Notes: generated from the sequence alone by a model not told the origin. A stretch of 64,000 nucleotides of DNA from Pseudoalteromonas shioyasakiensis (GCF_019134595.1 NZ_CP077770.1:2252001-2316000), one strand, 5' to 3'; positions 47,536 through 56,172 are shown, numbered from the stretch's first letter. Numbers and translations: made by a program.

Positions 47536-48399
47536 ATGCGTAGTGTGTGGTCTATTTTACTATTACTTTTTTGCCTACCCGTTGCTGCAACCAAGCAACC
47601 GAAGTCCATTGAGTGGATCATGGTTGATTTTGCCCCCTACTACATCATGAATGACAAGTACGAAGGCAGCGGTCGTGATGAAAGTGTGATCAAATTACTA
47701 GAAAAAGCACTCCCTGAAGTGTCATTTAAACGCACTTTATTACCCGCCAGCCGAGCCGTACATGAACTATCAAACCCGCACAACAATTACTGTATGTTGT
47801 CGTTGTATCAAAACGAGCACCGTAAGCAGCATATTCAGTTTACGAAACACTCATCAACAGTCGGATTATCACCCTCCATTGCCATACGCAAAGAGTTAGC
47901 CGCAAAACTTGAGTTAGATGTCACAAAACCTGTGTCTTTAAAATCTTTATTAGACGATAAACACTTGGCATTAGGGGTATCAATGAGCCGCTCTTTTGGC
48001 GCCGATTTAGATAGCGTGATTAACGAAAGCCATGATTCAAATATCATCTCACGCCCTGGTAGAGACACCCTAGCAAGCTTGACTTATATGCTACAAAAAA
48101 AGCGTATTGATATATTACTTGGCTACCCAAGCGAGCATTACTATTTGGCGCACTCTATGGGCTTTGAAGATGAATTGACCCAACTGACACTCACCGAAGC
48201 ACCCGCATTAAGTGTCGGTTACATAGGTTGTACAAACAACGAACAAGGTCAAGAAACAGCAAAGTTATTAGATGAAGCCCTTGAGATAATAGCTCATACA
48301 GATGCTTTTCATGATGTTTTAGTACGCTGGCTCCCCAATAATTTGCAACCCATTTTAGAAAAGAGATTAAAAGATAGAAACGAAAGTGCCGCTCATTGA
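47536..48399 (+). CDS. Periplasmic substrate-binding-protein-like (SBP_bac_3 type)
   Basis: 287 residues with a signal peptide (MRSVWSILLLLFCLPVAA). The mature part begins SIEWIMVDFAPYYIMNDKYEGSGRDESVIKLLEKAL, the start pattern of family 3 solute-binding proteins, with a second lobe around K-S-L-L-D-D-K-H-L-A-L-G-V-S and I-D-I-L-L-G-Y-P. No ABC permease or kinase is adjacent; such orphan proteins occur in many copies in Alteromonadales and their ligands are mostly unknown. The TGA stop lies inside the terminator hairpin. Confidence 0.82.
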   Translation: MRSVWSILLLLFCLPVAATKQPKSIEWIMVDFAPYYIMNDKYEGSGRDESVIKLLEKALPEVSFKRTLLPASRAVHELSNPHNNYCMLSLYQNEHRKQHIQFTKHSSTVGLSPSIAIRKELAAKLELDVTKPVSLKSLLDDKHLALGVSMSRSFGADLDSVINESHDSNIISRPGRDTLASLTYMLQKKRIDILLGYPSEHYYLAHSMGFEDELTQLTLTEAPALSVGYIGCTNNEQGQETAKLLDEALEIIAHTDAFHDVLVRWLPNNLQPILEKRLKDRNESAAH

Positions 48400-48412
48400 G
48401 CGGCACTTTTAA
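48383..48412 (+). terminator. Intrinsic terminator overlapping the stop codon
   Basis: AAAGTGCCGCTCA/TGAGCGGCACTTTT is a 13-bp stem with A and T runs. The stop TGA of the preceding gene (48397-48399) falls in the hairpin, so a ribosome finishing translation would cover it. The core is shared with the hairpin at 19551-19569. Confidence 0.9.
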
Positions 48413-48415
48413 ATT

Positions 48416-48444
48416 GACCAATCCGATAATTAATCGTATTGGTC
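48416..48444 (-). terminator. Hairpin downstream of yceI-like gene
   Basis: GACCAAT-C-CGAT, the loop AATTA, then ATCG-T-ATTGGTC: an 11-bp stem with one mismatch, 14 bases beyond the YceI gene stop on the minus strand. The T tract is short, so it is a weak or processed 3' end. Confidence 0.6.
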
Positions 48445-48457
48445 GTATTAACGATGC

Positions 48458-49036
48458 TTACTTACGCACACCTTCAATGAATAAACCAATATCAACATGA
48501 GTAGAAGCAGGGCCAAGGTTGTAGTCGATACCATAGTCAGCTAGTTTTAGGCTTGTTTCACCTTCAAAACCAACACGGTAACCACCCCAAGGATCTTTAC
48601 CTTCACCAATTTTGTCAATTTCAAAAGTAATGGTTTTTGTTACACCATTTAAGGTAAATTCACCAGTTACATCTGCTTCGTCACCGTCTTCATCAAACTT
48701 GATTGAAGTACTTTTAAATGACGCAGTTGGGTATTTATCAACATTTAAGAAGTCTTTTCCGCGTAAGTGCTTGTCACGCTCAGCATGGTTTGAGTCGATG
48801 CTTTTAGTATCAATCGTTACATTGATTTTAGAAGCATTAGGCGCTTTATCGTCATAGCTAAAATCACCTGAGAAAGTATTAAAACGACCATGTAACCAGC
48901 TGTAACCTAAGTGCTTAATTTTAAAAGTTACAAATGCGTGCGCACCATCTGTATCAATAACGTAGTCAGCTGCATTTGCGTTAGCTGTTGAGAAAAGTGC
49001 AGCACTTAGTGCTGTGCCTAATAGTAATTTTTTCAT
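48458..49036 (-). CDS. YceI-family periplasmic protein
   Basis: About 192 residues from the ATG at 49036 (AAGGA eight bases upstream). Signal peptide [22 protein letters not shown], then the YceI lipocalin-like barrel: [50 protein letters not shown], and L-N-G-V-T-K-T-I-T. YceI proteins bind isoprenoid quinones or similar lipids. The cytochrome b561 gene ends two bases upstream, a conserved pair in gammaproteobacteria. Confidence 0.93.
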   Translation of the reverse strand: MKKLLLGTALSAALFSTANANAADYVIDTDGAHAFVTFKIKHLGYSWLHGRFNTFSGDFSYDDKAPNASKINVTIDTKSIDSNHAERDKHLRGKDFLNVDKYPTASFKSTSIKFDEDGDEADVTGEFTLNGVTKTITFEIDKIGEGKDPWGGYRVGFEGETSLKLADYGIDYNLGPASTHVDIGLFIEGVRK

Positions 49037-49037
49037 G

Positions 49038-49598
49038 TTAATCATCCTTCAATGGTTTGATCATTCTAATTAAGGTTTTATCTTTATCGATAAAATGATG
49101 TTTTAGTGCCCCTAAAGCATGTAAAACAACCACAGCTATTAGCCCATACGCGGCATAAAAGTGAATTTTACCTGCAATATCTTCTTGGTTTGCGACCGAC
49201 TCTGGTAGTGCCGGTACAGCAAATAAATTAAATACTTCAATTGCACGACCATCAGCCGTAGAGATTAAATAGCCTGATGTCACAATGACGATTAAAGCTA
49301 AATAAATTAGTTTATGGACTGAGTGTGCAACTCGATTCATTGCTTTTGAACTACCTGCAACAGGCTCAGGTTGGGTGCCTAATAAGCGCCAACTAAAACG
49401 AAACAACAATAATGCCGCTAAGGTAATGCCCACGCTTTTATGTAAGTCCAAAGAGCCTTTGTACCAAGCGTCGTAATAGGTTAGCTCAACCATATACACG
49501 CCTAAGCCAAACAAACCAAACACCCCAAGTGCCATTAACCAGTGCAATAAGATGGCCACCCAGCCATAACTTGCCTTTGAATTCTTTAACATACTCAT
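49038..49598 (-). CDS. Cytochrome b561
   Basis: 186 residues, four membrane helices and heme-ligand histidines: [12 protein letters not shown] in helix 1, [30 protein letters not shown], and [22 protein letters not shown] near the end, as in the CybB family. It transfers electrons between quinones and heme, and some members act as superoxide:quinone oxidoreductases. Coupled with yceI. The start at 49598 has a nearby in-frame ATG (49592). Confidence 0.92.
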   Translation of the reverse strand: MSMLKNSKASYGWVAILLHWLMALGVFGLFGLGVYMVELTYYDAWYKGSLDLHKSVGITLAALLLFRFSWRLLGTQPEPVAGSSKAMNRVAHSVHKLIYLALIVIVTSGYLISTADGRAIEVFNLFAVPALPESVANQEDIAGKIHFYAAYGLIAVVVLHALGALKHHFIDKDKTLIRMIKPLKDD

Positions 49599-49740
49599 TT
49601 CCCATGAGAATTACGAAACTAAGTACAGCTTAGCTTAGGATTTATATAATGAAAATAGCGTAAAACGAACAGCTTCTGTGCGTATATGCACATCTTAGGG
49701 GAAAGGGTAAAGTTGTAAGGGGAAAGGGGAAAGAGAAAAA

Positions 49741-49804
49741 GGTGCTAGGTGCTAGGTGCTAGGTGCTAGGTGCTAGGTGCTAGGTGCTAGGTGCTAGGTG
49801 CTAG
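49741..49804. repeat. Heptanucleotide tandem repeat (GGTGCTA)n
   Basis: Nine uninterrupted copies of GGTGCTA plus one base, perfect over 64 bases. It follows a purine-rich A/G tract (49692-49740). It lies in the 273-base spacer between the cytochrome b561 and acyltransferase genes, which diverge from neither side (both are on the minus strand), so it is downstream of the acyltransferase and upstream of cybB. Nothing else is visible there. Confidence 0.97.
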
Positions 49805-49871
49805 CAGATTATGGAGAGCTTATTACCGTAACGTAAAAATGTATCTTCAGTAAAAAACGAATGTAGTTCCG

Positions 49872-50906
49872 CTAAGCTGGGCTGGTGGCTGAATTTGACC
49901 GATTAGATACTTTTTTGCGAATTAAATTTGCTACTGGCTTTTCAAAAAATTGATATGAAATAGCTGCTGCAATGACACTCAGCAGTAGAGATAGTAAGAG
50001 TTTTAGCTCAATTGAGGCATCTAATTGGTTCACTTTTGCGATTATTGGCATATGAAGCAAGTAAAGCGAGTACGATATTTTTCCGATAAAATCACCAAAT
50101 CGATTAGCGAGCAATACATTATTGTCTGGCACGAGGAAAACAACACAAAAGAAAACAGAGCTCATTACAAGCAGAACTTCATAACTCAGCCACATTCTTA
50201 CCTTATCAGCAGAATTTATGGGAGAAAATGCTGGGTACAGCAAAGGAATAAAACCAAGCGTTAATACAAACCAATGTTTTCGCAAGTAATATGGAATAGT
50301 TAATGAACGATAGTTCATACCCAACATAACCCCGACAAAAAAGAAGGGTAATGTCCTCAATACACTAAACAGACTGTATGGAACACCATTTATATCACCA
50401 TAAATACGTGGATAATTTGTAAAGAACAACAATAGCATTACAGCTAAAATTGAAAGATAAATATACCCTGTTCTATTTTTCGACATTGCCCAAAAAAGTG
50501 TAAATATAAAATAAAAGTGTATTTCTGGCGGTATTGACCACAGAACACTTTCGCCATAAATAAACAGTAAATGGGCTATTAAGGTCTCGGTATCAGGAAT
50601 GTTATAAAGAACTGAACTACCCTTATTCGATAACAAGTAAGAAGCAAGAACAACCACTAAATACAGAGGAATAACTCTAGCAAAGCGAGCAGAAAAATAG
50701 TGGACAATATTATCTTTGTTAAAGCCTTTTTCTATATATAGATAAGACATCAAAAAGCCACTAAGAAGAAAGAAAAGCATCACCCCATATGCCCCTGAGC
50801 CCCCTCCTAACACGCCACCAAGCCAATTAGTTATGTCGCTAAAATGAGTGAAGAAGACAATGAGCGTAGCTAAAGCTCGCAGTGAGTTCAGTTTTCTAAT
50901 TTCCAA
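49872..50906 (-). CDS. Membrane acyltransferase (OafA/YrhL family)
   Basis: 344 residues with about ten membrane helices. The N-terminus IRKLNSLRALATLIVFFTHF carries the family arginine and catalytic histidine, followed by L-F-F-L-L-S-G-F-L-M-S and A-R-F-A-R-V-I-P-L-Y. Such proteins O-acetylate surface polysaccharides or other envelope sugars. Composition is more AT-rich than the neighbours, with many ATA and AAT codons, consistent with lateral gain. No polysaccharide genes are adjacent. Confidence 0.9.
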   Translation of the reverse strand: MEIRKLNSLRALATLIVFFTHFSDITNWLGGVLGGGSGAYGVMLFFLLSGFLMSYLYIEKGFNKDNIVHYFSARFARVIPLYLVVVLASYLLSNKGSSVLYNIPDTETLIAHLLFIYGESVLWSIPPEIHFYFIFTLFWAMSKNRTGYIYLSILAVMLLLFFTNYPRIYGDINGVPYSLFSVLRTLPFFFVGVMLGMNYRSLTIPYYLRKHWFVLTLGFIPLLYPAFSPINSADKVRMWLSYEVLLVMSSVFFCVVFLVPDNNVLLANRFGDFIGKISYSLYLLHMPIIAKVNQLDASIELKLLLSLLLSVIAAAISYQFFEKPVANLIRKKVSNRSNSATSPA

Positions 50907-51009
50907 AATACGTCCTTGGATGAATGTCAGGGCTTATTTCAACAAGCCCTTGCCAGCGTTTAATCGAGCTTTGAATATCTCGTGAAATTGAATAGCTATA
51001 AGATTTAAC

Positions 51010-51861
51010 TCAGCCGATTTCAAAAGAAGTCACACCAAAAATACGATTTAATGGCAAGCTCGGACATTCGCCGGTATACATTCTGGCGGTTTCGAACGAC
51101 ACCTGCATGTTGTACTTCTGTGCTAAAGCAACAGCAGCTTGGTTGATTTCTGGCGTATCAAGGAAAATAACGTCGGATGCACTCGCATTAGATTTTAAAG
51201 CAAGGAACAAAGGTTCGGCCAATTCTGGTGAGTCGGCAAATAAAGGGCCTATTTTAAAGCCATTCTGACATTTGCGAATTACCCCGTATCCAGCCAATTT
51301 CCCATTGTGCATTACGCCCAAAGCCTCGCTCTGGGGCTGGCTTAACCATACTTTAGTAAAGTTTGCTCTATTCGCAGGGAAAAAAGCCTGTTCGTATGCG
51401 TCAATAATTTCGAATGGCACAGTATTAAGATCAACAATGTCTGCATTTTGCGGTGAACTACCACCACCGACTCCTGCAAAACGAATATTGCGATAAGCCA
51501 GGTTAAAACCAGACTTTTTGTAGTTTTCTTGCTGTTCTACCACACCATCAAGGCCAATATTCAACCCTTTAAGGCGCTTTAACGCAGCATTCCAAATTTG
51601 CATTCCGTAACCTTTGCCGCGGTAATCAGGTTTAACAATGTAAAAGCCGATAAAGCCAAATGCATCGTGGTAATTAATGGCTGAAATTGTAGCAATAGGC
51701 TCATCTTCAAGAAAACCAACAAGAAATCCTTCAGGATCAGCAGCAAAATAACAATCTGCATCATTAAGGCCTGGATTCCAGCCTTCTGCTGCAGCCCAAT
51801 CAATCATGAGCTCGACTTCCCTCTTGGTCATGGTTTTGATTGTAAAGTGTTTACTCTGCAT
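51010..51861 (-). CDS. GNAT family N-acetyltransferase, two-domain
   Basis: 283 residues. The GNAT core in the N-terminal half has D-C-Y-F-A-A-D-P-E-G-F, I-G-F-Y-I-V-K-P-D-Y-R-G-K-G-Y-G-M-Q-I-W, the acetyl-CoA loop R-G-K-G-Y-G, and G-L-D-G-V-V-E-Q-Q-E-N-Y-K-K-S-G-F. The C-terminal half (about 150-283) resembles the acetyltransferase-18 type second domain (AGYGVIRKCQNGFKIGPLFAD). Substrate unknown. AAGGAA precedes the ATG. Confidence 0.88.
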   Translation of the reverse strand: MQSKHFTIKTMTKREVELMIDWAAAEGWNPGLNDADCYFAADPEGFLVGFLEDEPIATISAINYHDAFGFIGFYIVKPDYRGKGYGMQIWNAALKRLKGLNIGLDGVVEQQENYKKSGFNLAYRNIRFAGVGGGSSPQNADIVDLNTVPFEIIDAYEQAFFPANRANFTKVWLSQPQSEALGVMHNGKLAGYGVIRKCQNGFKIGPLFADSPELAEPLFLALKSNASASDVIFLDTPEINQAAVALAQKYNMQVSFETARMYTGECPSLPLNRIFGVTSFEIG

Positions 51862-51955
51862 CTGATTTCCTTAAAATTTCCGTTTGCTAATCAGTGAATT
51901 AAATAATACTAAAATCGCACTATCTAAGTAGATTGATTCAAATCTGAATCGCAAA

Positions 51956-52456
51956 TTATGCGCATTCACAATTAATAATAGGCTCTAGCTTATTATGGTT
52001 ATAAATATACAAACCAAAAGTATCGAACATATCTCTACTAAATTCCGAGGAAATATCCTCGTAATTTTCTAGACCTTGATAGCTGTATAAAATAGCAACC
52101 TTGCCTTCGAAACCAAGAGGGACAGGCTTTCCTTTACCGACAACATTTGCGTTATCGCCATTGATACCATCCCACCCATATTTTTCTGGGTCAAAAATTA
52201 ATTGCACAGAACCACAATTTAAACATTCAAGGTATATCGGAGGTAGAATGTTGACATTTTCTCGTTTGCGAAAGAAACCCTTAACTTCAACTTCTTTGTG
52301 ACCTAAAACAGAATAAGCATCGTGCCCGCATTTACAATGAACAGCTTTGCTCACAAATAGCTCATCAAGTTGAAGTTGTGGTAGATCTAAACTCTTTAAT
52401 ACGAAATTCGAAAAACAATTTGGTGAGTGAGCTTTCAATTCTTCTAGTGTATTCAT
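51956..52456 (-). CDS. Hypothetical protein with two Cys pairs
   Basis: 166 residues, no signal peptide. Two cysteine pairs (HCKCGHDAYSVLG near residue 40 and LECLNCGSVQLIFDPEKYGWDG near residue 80) could form a zinc ribbon. A late acidic/aromatic region follows (YSYQGLENYEDISSEFSRD). The ribosome site is GGGGAG. It is flanked by a GNAT gene and a secreted-protein gene. Family not recognised; DNA or RNA binding is only a guess. Confidence 0.62.
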   Translation of the reverse strand: MNTLEELKAHSPNCFSNFVLKSLDLPQLQLDELFVSKAVHCKCGHDAYSVLGHKEVEVKGFFRKRENVNILPPIYLECLNCGSVQLIFDPEKYGWDGINGDNANVVGKGKPVPLGFEGKVAILYSYQGLENYEDISSEFSRDMFDTFGLYIYNHNKLEPIINCECA

Positions 52457-52630
52457 TTTCTCCCCTAGGAGCTAATGCCCTTAAAATATTCAAATCAAGC
52501 ATTTTAGGTACTTTTTATCTTGTTTATTGAAATCTATTTTTTATTAGTTCACTACTTAGTCTTTTTAATGATTTCTTGCACTACTCGGTGTTTAGTATTT
52601 TCAATAAACACCTGAGTAGGTAGTTAGCAA

Positions 52631-52993
52631 TTATATTTTACTTGCTGTTATTTCAATCCTGTACACTTCAACACCCTCAGTACCAACCTCAATCGTTGCA
52701 GGTTCATTAAGGTTTACCATTAACTTAGGTTCTTGAAATTTATTGTAAGAGCCATTTTCAAATTTATAGAGTGCTGATGTTAGTGTCACAGTTTGGTCGT
52801 CCAATGTAGGGGTTACATCAAATTTAAGAATATCATCTGCAGTCACTGTTTGATTTTTGTCTTCTTCAGTTTTAACAACGTACGTTTTTACAAGTTGATT
52901 ATTCAAATAAAGGTTAAGGTCTAATTGCAAATTTTCTGCAGCTGAGGCACCAAATGCAGCGAGAGATAACAGTACCATTCCTAACTTTTTCAT
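52631..52993 (-). CDS. Small secreted hypothetical protein
   Basis: About 120 residues from the ATG at 52993 (AAGGA eight bases upstream); the open frame extends to 53077, but its extra N-terminus is not signal-like. MKKLGMVLLSLAAFGASA is a signal peptide. The mature chain alternates hydrophobic and polar residues (LQLDLNLYLNNQLVKTYVV, QTVTLTSALYKFENGSY), suggesting an all-beta periplasmic protein. No cysteines. Family unknown. Confidence 0.7.
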   Translation of the reverse strand: MKKLGMVLLSLAAFGASAAENLQLDLNLYLNNQLVKTYVVKTEEDKNQTVTADDILKFDVTPTLDDQTVTLTSALYKFENGSYNKFQEPKLMVNLNEPATIEVGTEGVEVYRIEITASKI

Positions 52994-53128
52994 TATATTT
53001 TCCTTAATAGTAGGCTTACCCCAAAATGGGGAAAGCCTACTTATCAGGTACTGAGACTTGGTGCAATTGTTTAACACTCTGTAAGTTAAGTGTTTTTATT
53101 CGCATATGAAGCAAACTTTCGTTACGAG

Positions 53129-53422
53129 CTACTTCTTGACTGGTGATGACTCAAAGATCTCGTAATGTCGCTCAACACAAGTTGTTACTTTACCCCATAA
53201 AGAGTTTTTAACTCTTTGCTGATGATATTCAAATGCCGATTTATCTATAAACTCTTCGTATACATCAAAGCGAAGTGGGTTTTCTGTATGTTCAGTAACA
53301 CTGAAAGTAATGCAACCAGGCTCTTCTAGGGTAAGACGCCTATGAGTCACCAACTCAGATTTAACGTTCTCTAAGTCAGACTCAGGAACTAAAATAAACC
53401 CTTTCAACGTTACTTTTGACAT
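53129..53422 (-). CDS. Antibiotic-biosynthesis-monooxygenase-type (ABM) domain protein
   Basis: 97 residues, a single dimeric alpha+beta barrel. K-G-F-I-L-V-P-E-S-D-L, H-R-R-L-T-L-E-E-P-G-C-I-T-F-S-V, R-F-D-V-Y-E-E-F-I-D-K-S-A-F-E-Y-H-Q-Q-R match the ABM (YgiN-like) pattern. Family members include quinol monooxygenases and heme-degrading enzymes; which applies here cannot be told. AAAAGGA precedes the ATG. Monocistronic. Confidence 0.88.
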   Translation of the reverse strand: MSKVTLKGFILVPESDLENVKSELVTHRRLTLEEPGCITFSVTEHTENPLRFDVYEEFIDKSAFEYHQQRVKNSLWGKVTTCVERHYEIFESSPVKK

Positions 53423-53487
53423 AAATATCCTTTTAGAACGAGTCGGAACATAACGACAAGAACTGGGTAGTCGAAAATTGCAGGCGC

Positions 53488-53505
53488 CCTGATATATTTA
53501 TCAGG
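53488..53505 (-). terminator. Weak hairpin downstream of scpA
   Basis: CCTGATA-TATT-TATCAGG, a 7-bp stem, lies 80 bases past the scpA stop on the minus strand. There is no T run. It may be a 3' end or be unrelated; the rest of the 162-base spacer has nothing recognisable. Confidence 0.3.
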
Positions 53506-53584
53506 CCTTCAACTAGTAATGACGCAGTTTTAATAATTGATCTACTGCCTTTAAAACTTACCGCTTAAAGCTTAAAACTTCCAG

Positions 53585-54421
53585 CTATTCGCTTTCTTCC
53601 ACCAAACCAACATAAATCTGGCTATTGGCATCTACCTGAAAGCAGCTGATCAGGTTTTCTTTCACAAGCTCTAACATGGCGATAAAGCTAACGACAACAC
53701 CACTTCTGCCCTCTTCCACCGTAAAAAGGGTACTAAAAGGCAACTGTGATTGCGCTTCTGAGAGTTTATCTAAGATTAAGCTCATGCGTTCACGGGTCGA
53801 TAAGGCTTCTGCGGTAATATGATGGTGTTCAAATGTTTTAGCTCGAGCCATAACGTCGCTTAGCGCAACTAACAAGTCTTTCATGTCAACGTCAGGTAAC
53901 AGTACCTCACGCTCACTCAATTCTGGCACCAGCGCTTCAGCAACAAAGATATCGCGGCCTTCGCGAGGGATCTCATCAAGATTTTCTGCGGCTTTTTTAA
54001 ATTGTTCGTATTCTTGTAAACGTCTTACAAGCTCAGCTCGAGGGTCTTCTTCCTCTTCAAGCTCTTCATGTTTTGGTAGTAATAATCGTGATTTAATTTG
54101 TGCTAATAACGCCGCCATCACAAGGTATTCACCAGCCAGTTCAAGCTGAAACTCGCTCATCATTTCAACATAACTAACGTATTGCTCTGTAATACTAAAA
54201 ATAGAGAGTTCTAGTACATCGAGTTTATGTTTTTTGATTAAATACAGAAGTAAATCGAGAGGACCTTCAAAGGTTTCTAAAATGATCTCTAGCGCATCGG
54301 GTGGAATATATAAATCTTCAGGTTTATCGACCACCGCTTTGCCATGCAAAAAAGCCAGTGGCAGCTTTTGCTGTACTGGCTCTTGTAAATTATCTGGCGC
54401 GTCAAGCTCTGGGCTAGTCAA
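53585..54421 (-). CDS. scpA: Segregation and condensation protein A
   Basis: 278 residues. ScpA is the kleisin subunit of the SMC-ScpAB condensin. Seen: LEIILETFEGPLDLLLYLIKKHKLDVLELSIFSITEQYVSYVE (N-terminal SMC-neck-binding region), AGEYLVMAALLAQIKSRLLLP, and a C-terminal winged helix (SFIAMLELVKENLISCFQ). The start is probably TTG at 54421 because a stop lies a few codons upstream. It begins eight bases after the yciO stop. No scpB follows, although scpB usually comes next in relatives. Confidence 0.93.
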   Translation of the reverse strand: MTSPELDAPDNLQEPVQQKLPLAFLHGKAVVDKPEDLYIPPDALEIILETFEGPLDLLLYLIKKHKLDVLELSIFSITEQYVSYVEMMSEFQLELAGEYLVMAALLAQIKSRLLLPKHEELEEEEDPRAELVRRLQEYEQFKKAAENLDEIPREGRDIFVAEALVPELSEREVLLPDVDMKDLLVALSDVMARAKTFEHHHITAEALSTRERMSLILDKLSEAQSQLPFSTLFTVEEGRSGVVVSFIAMLELVKENLISCFQVDANSQIYVGLVEESE

Positions 54422-54429
54422 TGAAGTCT

Positions 54430-55050
54430 CTACTCAAATGGTTTAGTATCACCACAACCCACACGTAAGATTTCGATATCATCATCCGACAAGTCAATTA
54501 CTGTGGTTGCCTGTTCAGGAAGATAACCACCATGAATAATTAAATCAACTTGCTTTTCAATGCGATCGCGAATTTCATCAGGATCAGCCTCGGTATATTG
54601 CTCACCCGGTAAAATTAAAGAGCACGACATTAACGGCTCACCTAGTTCAGCCAATAAAGCACAGGTGATTGGGTGTTCGATAACACGAATACCAATGGTT
54701 TTTTTCTTTTCGTTTAATAAACGCTTTGGTACTTCTTTAGTGCCTTTAAAGATGAAAGTATAAGGCCCAGGGGTGTTATTTTTTATTAATCTGAATAGCT
54801 GGTTATCGACGCGAGCATAGGTAGATAGCTCTGATAAGTCACGACAGACCAAAGTAAAGTTATGGTGTTTTTCAATACCACGAATACGTTCGATGCGCTC
54901 TTTTGCTTGCTTATTACCAATGTTACAGCCAAGTGCATAACCCGAATCGGTTGGGTATACGATAACACCGCCCTGCTTGATAATATCAACCGCTTGGCTG
55001 ATTAAGCGTGGTTGCGGATTATCTGGATGAATATGAAAAAACTGACTCAT
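54430..55050 (-). CDS. yciO: YciO/Sua5-YrdC family protein
   Basis: 206 residues. The Sua5/YrdC/YciO fold makes threonylcarbamoyladenylate for t6A in tRNA in its active members; YciO itself is a less well understood branch. Key segments: IIKQGGVIVYPTDSGYALGC, K-x-R-x-x-x-x-I-R-x-I-E-K-x-H-x-F-T-L-V-C (K-R-G-like loop), NTPGPYTFIFKGTKEVP and M-S-C-S-L-I-L. AGGAG lies upstream of the ATG. Forms an operon with rnm and scpA. Confidence 0.92.
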   Translation of the reverse strand: MSQFFHIHPDNPQPRLISQAVDIIKQGGVIVYPTDSGYALGCNIGNKQAKERIERIRGIEKHHNFTLVCRDLSELSTYARVDNQLFRLIKNNTPGPYTFIFKGTKEVPKRLLNEKKKTIGIRVIEHPITCALLAELGEPLMSCSLILPGEQYTEADPDEIRDRIEKQVDLIIHGGYLPEQATTVIDLSDDDIEILRVGCGDTKPFE

Positions 55051-55059
55051 TACACGCTC

Positions 55060-55899
55060 CTATTGCCCTTCCCATGCTTGCCAAACCCCTTGGCAATCTT
55101 TTGGTAAGTATAAATTTTTACCTAACTCCAACCAACTGGTCGGAAAATGAAAATCTGACCCTTGTGACGCAAATAAGCCATATTCACGACTCAGTTCACC
55201 TAAAAACTGGCGCTCACTGGGTGCTTGCTGTGGTTGTGCAACTTCCATCGCATCGCCACCTGCGTCTTTAAATTCAATAATTAACTTACGTAGCCATTTG
55301 TTAGACATTTGATAACGCCCAGGATGAGCAAGAACGGCAACCCCACCGGCCTGGTGAATGGCAGCAATTGCGGTTTGCATATCACACCAACTACTTGGTA
55401 CATAGCCTGTTTTTCCTCGCCCTAAGTACTTTTTAAATACCCCAGGAAAGTTTTTAGCAACACCACGCTCAATCAGCGCTCGGGCAAAATGCGCCCGTGT
55501 GATCTGTGCGTTTTCAGCAAATGTTTTTGCTTGCTCGTAAATGCCTTCAAAACCATTTTTCGCAAGGCGACGACCGATCTCTAAAGCACGCTCTTCACGC
55601 TTGGCTTGTTGCGCCTGTAACAATGACAACAGCGCGTCATTTTCATCATCAACATTTAAACCAACAATATGAATTTCAAAGCTTTCCCATTTTGTTGATA
55701 CTTCAACGCCAGCAATTAATTTAAGCGGTAAATTATCATCTGCAATGACTTGGCGAGCTGGTTTTATCGCACTTAACGTGTCGTGATCGGTAATTGCAAA
55801 CACATCTATGTTTTTCTCAACCGCGCGGTGTAACAATTGCTCGACTGATAGCTGACCATCTGAGTATGTGGTGTGGCTATGTAAATCGTATTTTATCAA
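55060..55899 (-). CDS. rnm: PHP-domain 5'-3' exoribonuclease (RNase AM, YciV)
   Basis: 279 residues. PHP phosphoesterase with the metal motifs YDLHSHTTYSDGQL, AITDHDT, G-V-E-V-S-T-x-W-E, HIVGLN, A-H-F-A-R-A-L-I-E, VLAHPGRY and SQGSDFH. E. coli RNase AM matures 5' ends of 5S and other rRNAs and hydrolyses nucleoside phosphates. The start at 55899 is TTG with no clear Shine-Dalgarno. Its 5' end faces the trp promoter region, the same arrangement as yciV/trp in E. coli. Confidence 0.92.
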   Translation of the reverse strand: MIKYDLHSHTTYSDGQLSVEQLLHRAVEKNIDVFAITDHDTLSAIKPARQVIADDNLPLKLIAGVEVSTKWESFEIHIVGLNVDDENDALLSLLQAQQAKREERALEIGRRLAKNGFEGIYEQAKTFAENAQITRAHFARALIERGVAKNFPGVFKKYLGRGKTGYVPSSWCDMQTAIAAIHQAGGVAVLAHPGRYQMSNKWLRKLIIEFKDAGGDAMEVAQPQQAPSERQFLGELSREYGLFASQGSDFHFPTSWLELGKNLYLPKDCQGVWQAWEGQ

Positions 55900-56061
55900 T
55901 GGGAAAGACTGCTTTACGTAAGTTCTTGAATCAATGATGTGAGTATAACAAAAATTTAGTGCCAGGGCGTGATTATCTTTTTAGGTTAGACATATATACC
56001 CACATAAATGGGCAATTGCGATGGGTAAATGCCGAACACGTATTAATATGTAAATTAATGC

Positions 56062-56091
56062 TTGACAGTATCGGCTTAGGTACGCTTTACT
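56062..56091 (+). promoter_or_regulatory. Promoter of the trp operon
   Basis: A perfect -35 TTGACA (56062-56067), an 18-base spacer and a -10 TTTACT (56086-56091), so transcription should start near 56098, about 30 bases before the first leader peptide. ACAGTA (56065-56070) and TACTGT (56088-56093) form an inverted repeat spanning the promoter. No CTAG-type TrpR operator is visible. The stretch 55900-56060 holds nothing else I recognise. Confidence 0.7.
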
Positions 56092-56127
56092 GTATGCACT
56101 TTCAGACACGCTAAATAAGAAATAACA

Positions 56128-56172
56128 ATGAACAAAACAATTCAAATCACAATTTGGTGGTGGCACTCGTAA
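56128..56172 (+). CDS. trpL: First trp leader peptide (MNKTIQITIWWWHS)
   Basis: A 14-residue leader peptide with three consecutive Trp codons (56155-56163), then His, Ser and TAA. AAGAAA lies upstream. It senses charging of tRNA-Trp: ribosome stalling at the Trp codons covers CACTCG (56164-56169), which otherwise pairs with CGGGTG (56177-56182). Confidence 0.93.
   Translation: MNKTIQITIWWWHS

Noticed and set aside
49741..49804. Short tandem array considered as CRISPR
   Set aside because: The unit is seven bases with no spacers and there are no cas genes; it is a simple tandem repeat.
53488..53505. Hairpin before the ABM gene considered as an operator
   Set aside because: It is equally explained as the scpA 3' end; spacing to the ABM start is unremarkable. 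Kept only as a weak terminator.
56041..56130. Search for a TrpR operator
   Set aside because: No CTAG-containing palindrome was found; the ACAGTA/TACTGT repeat is not a TrpR consensus and is listed only as a possible site.
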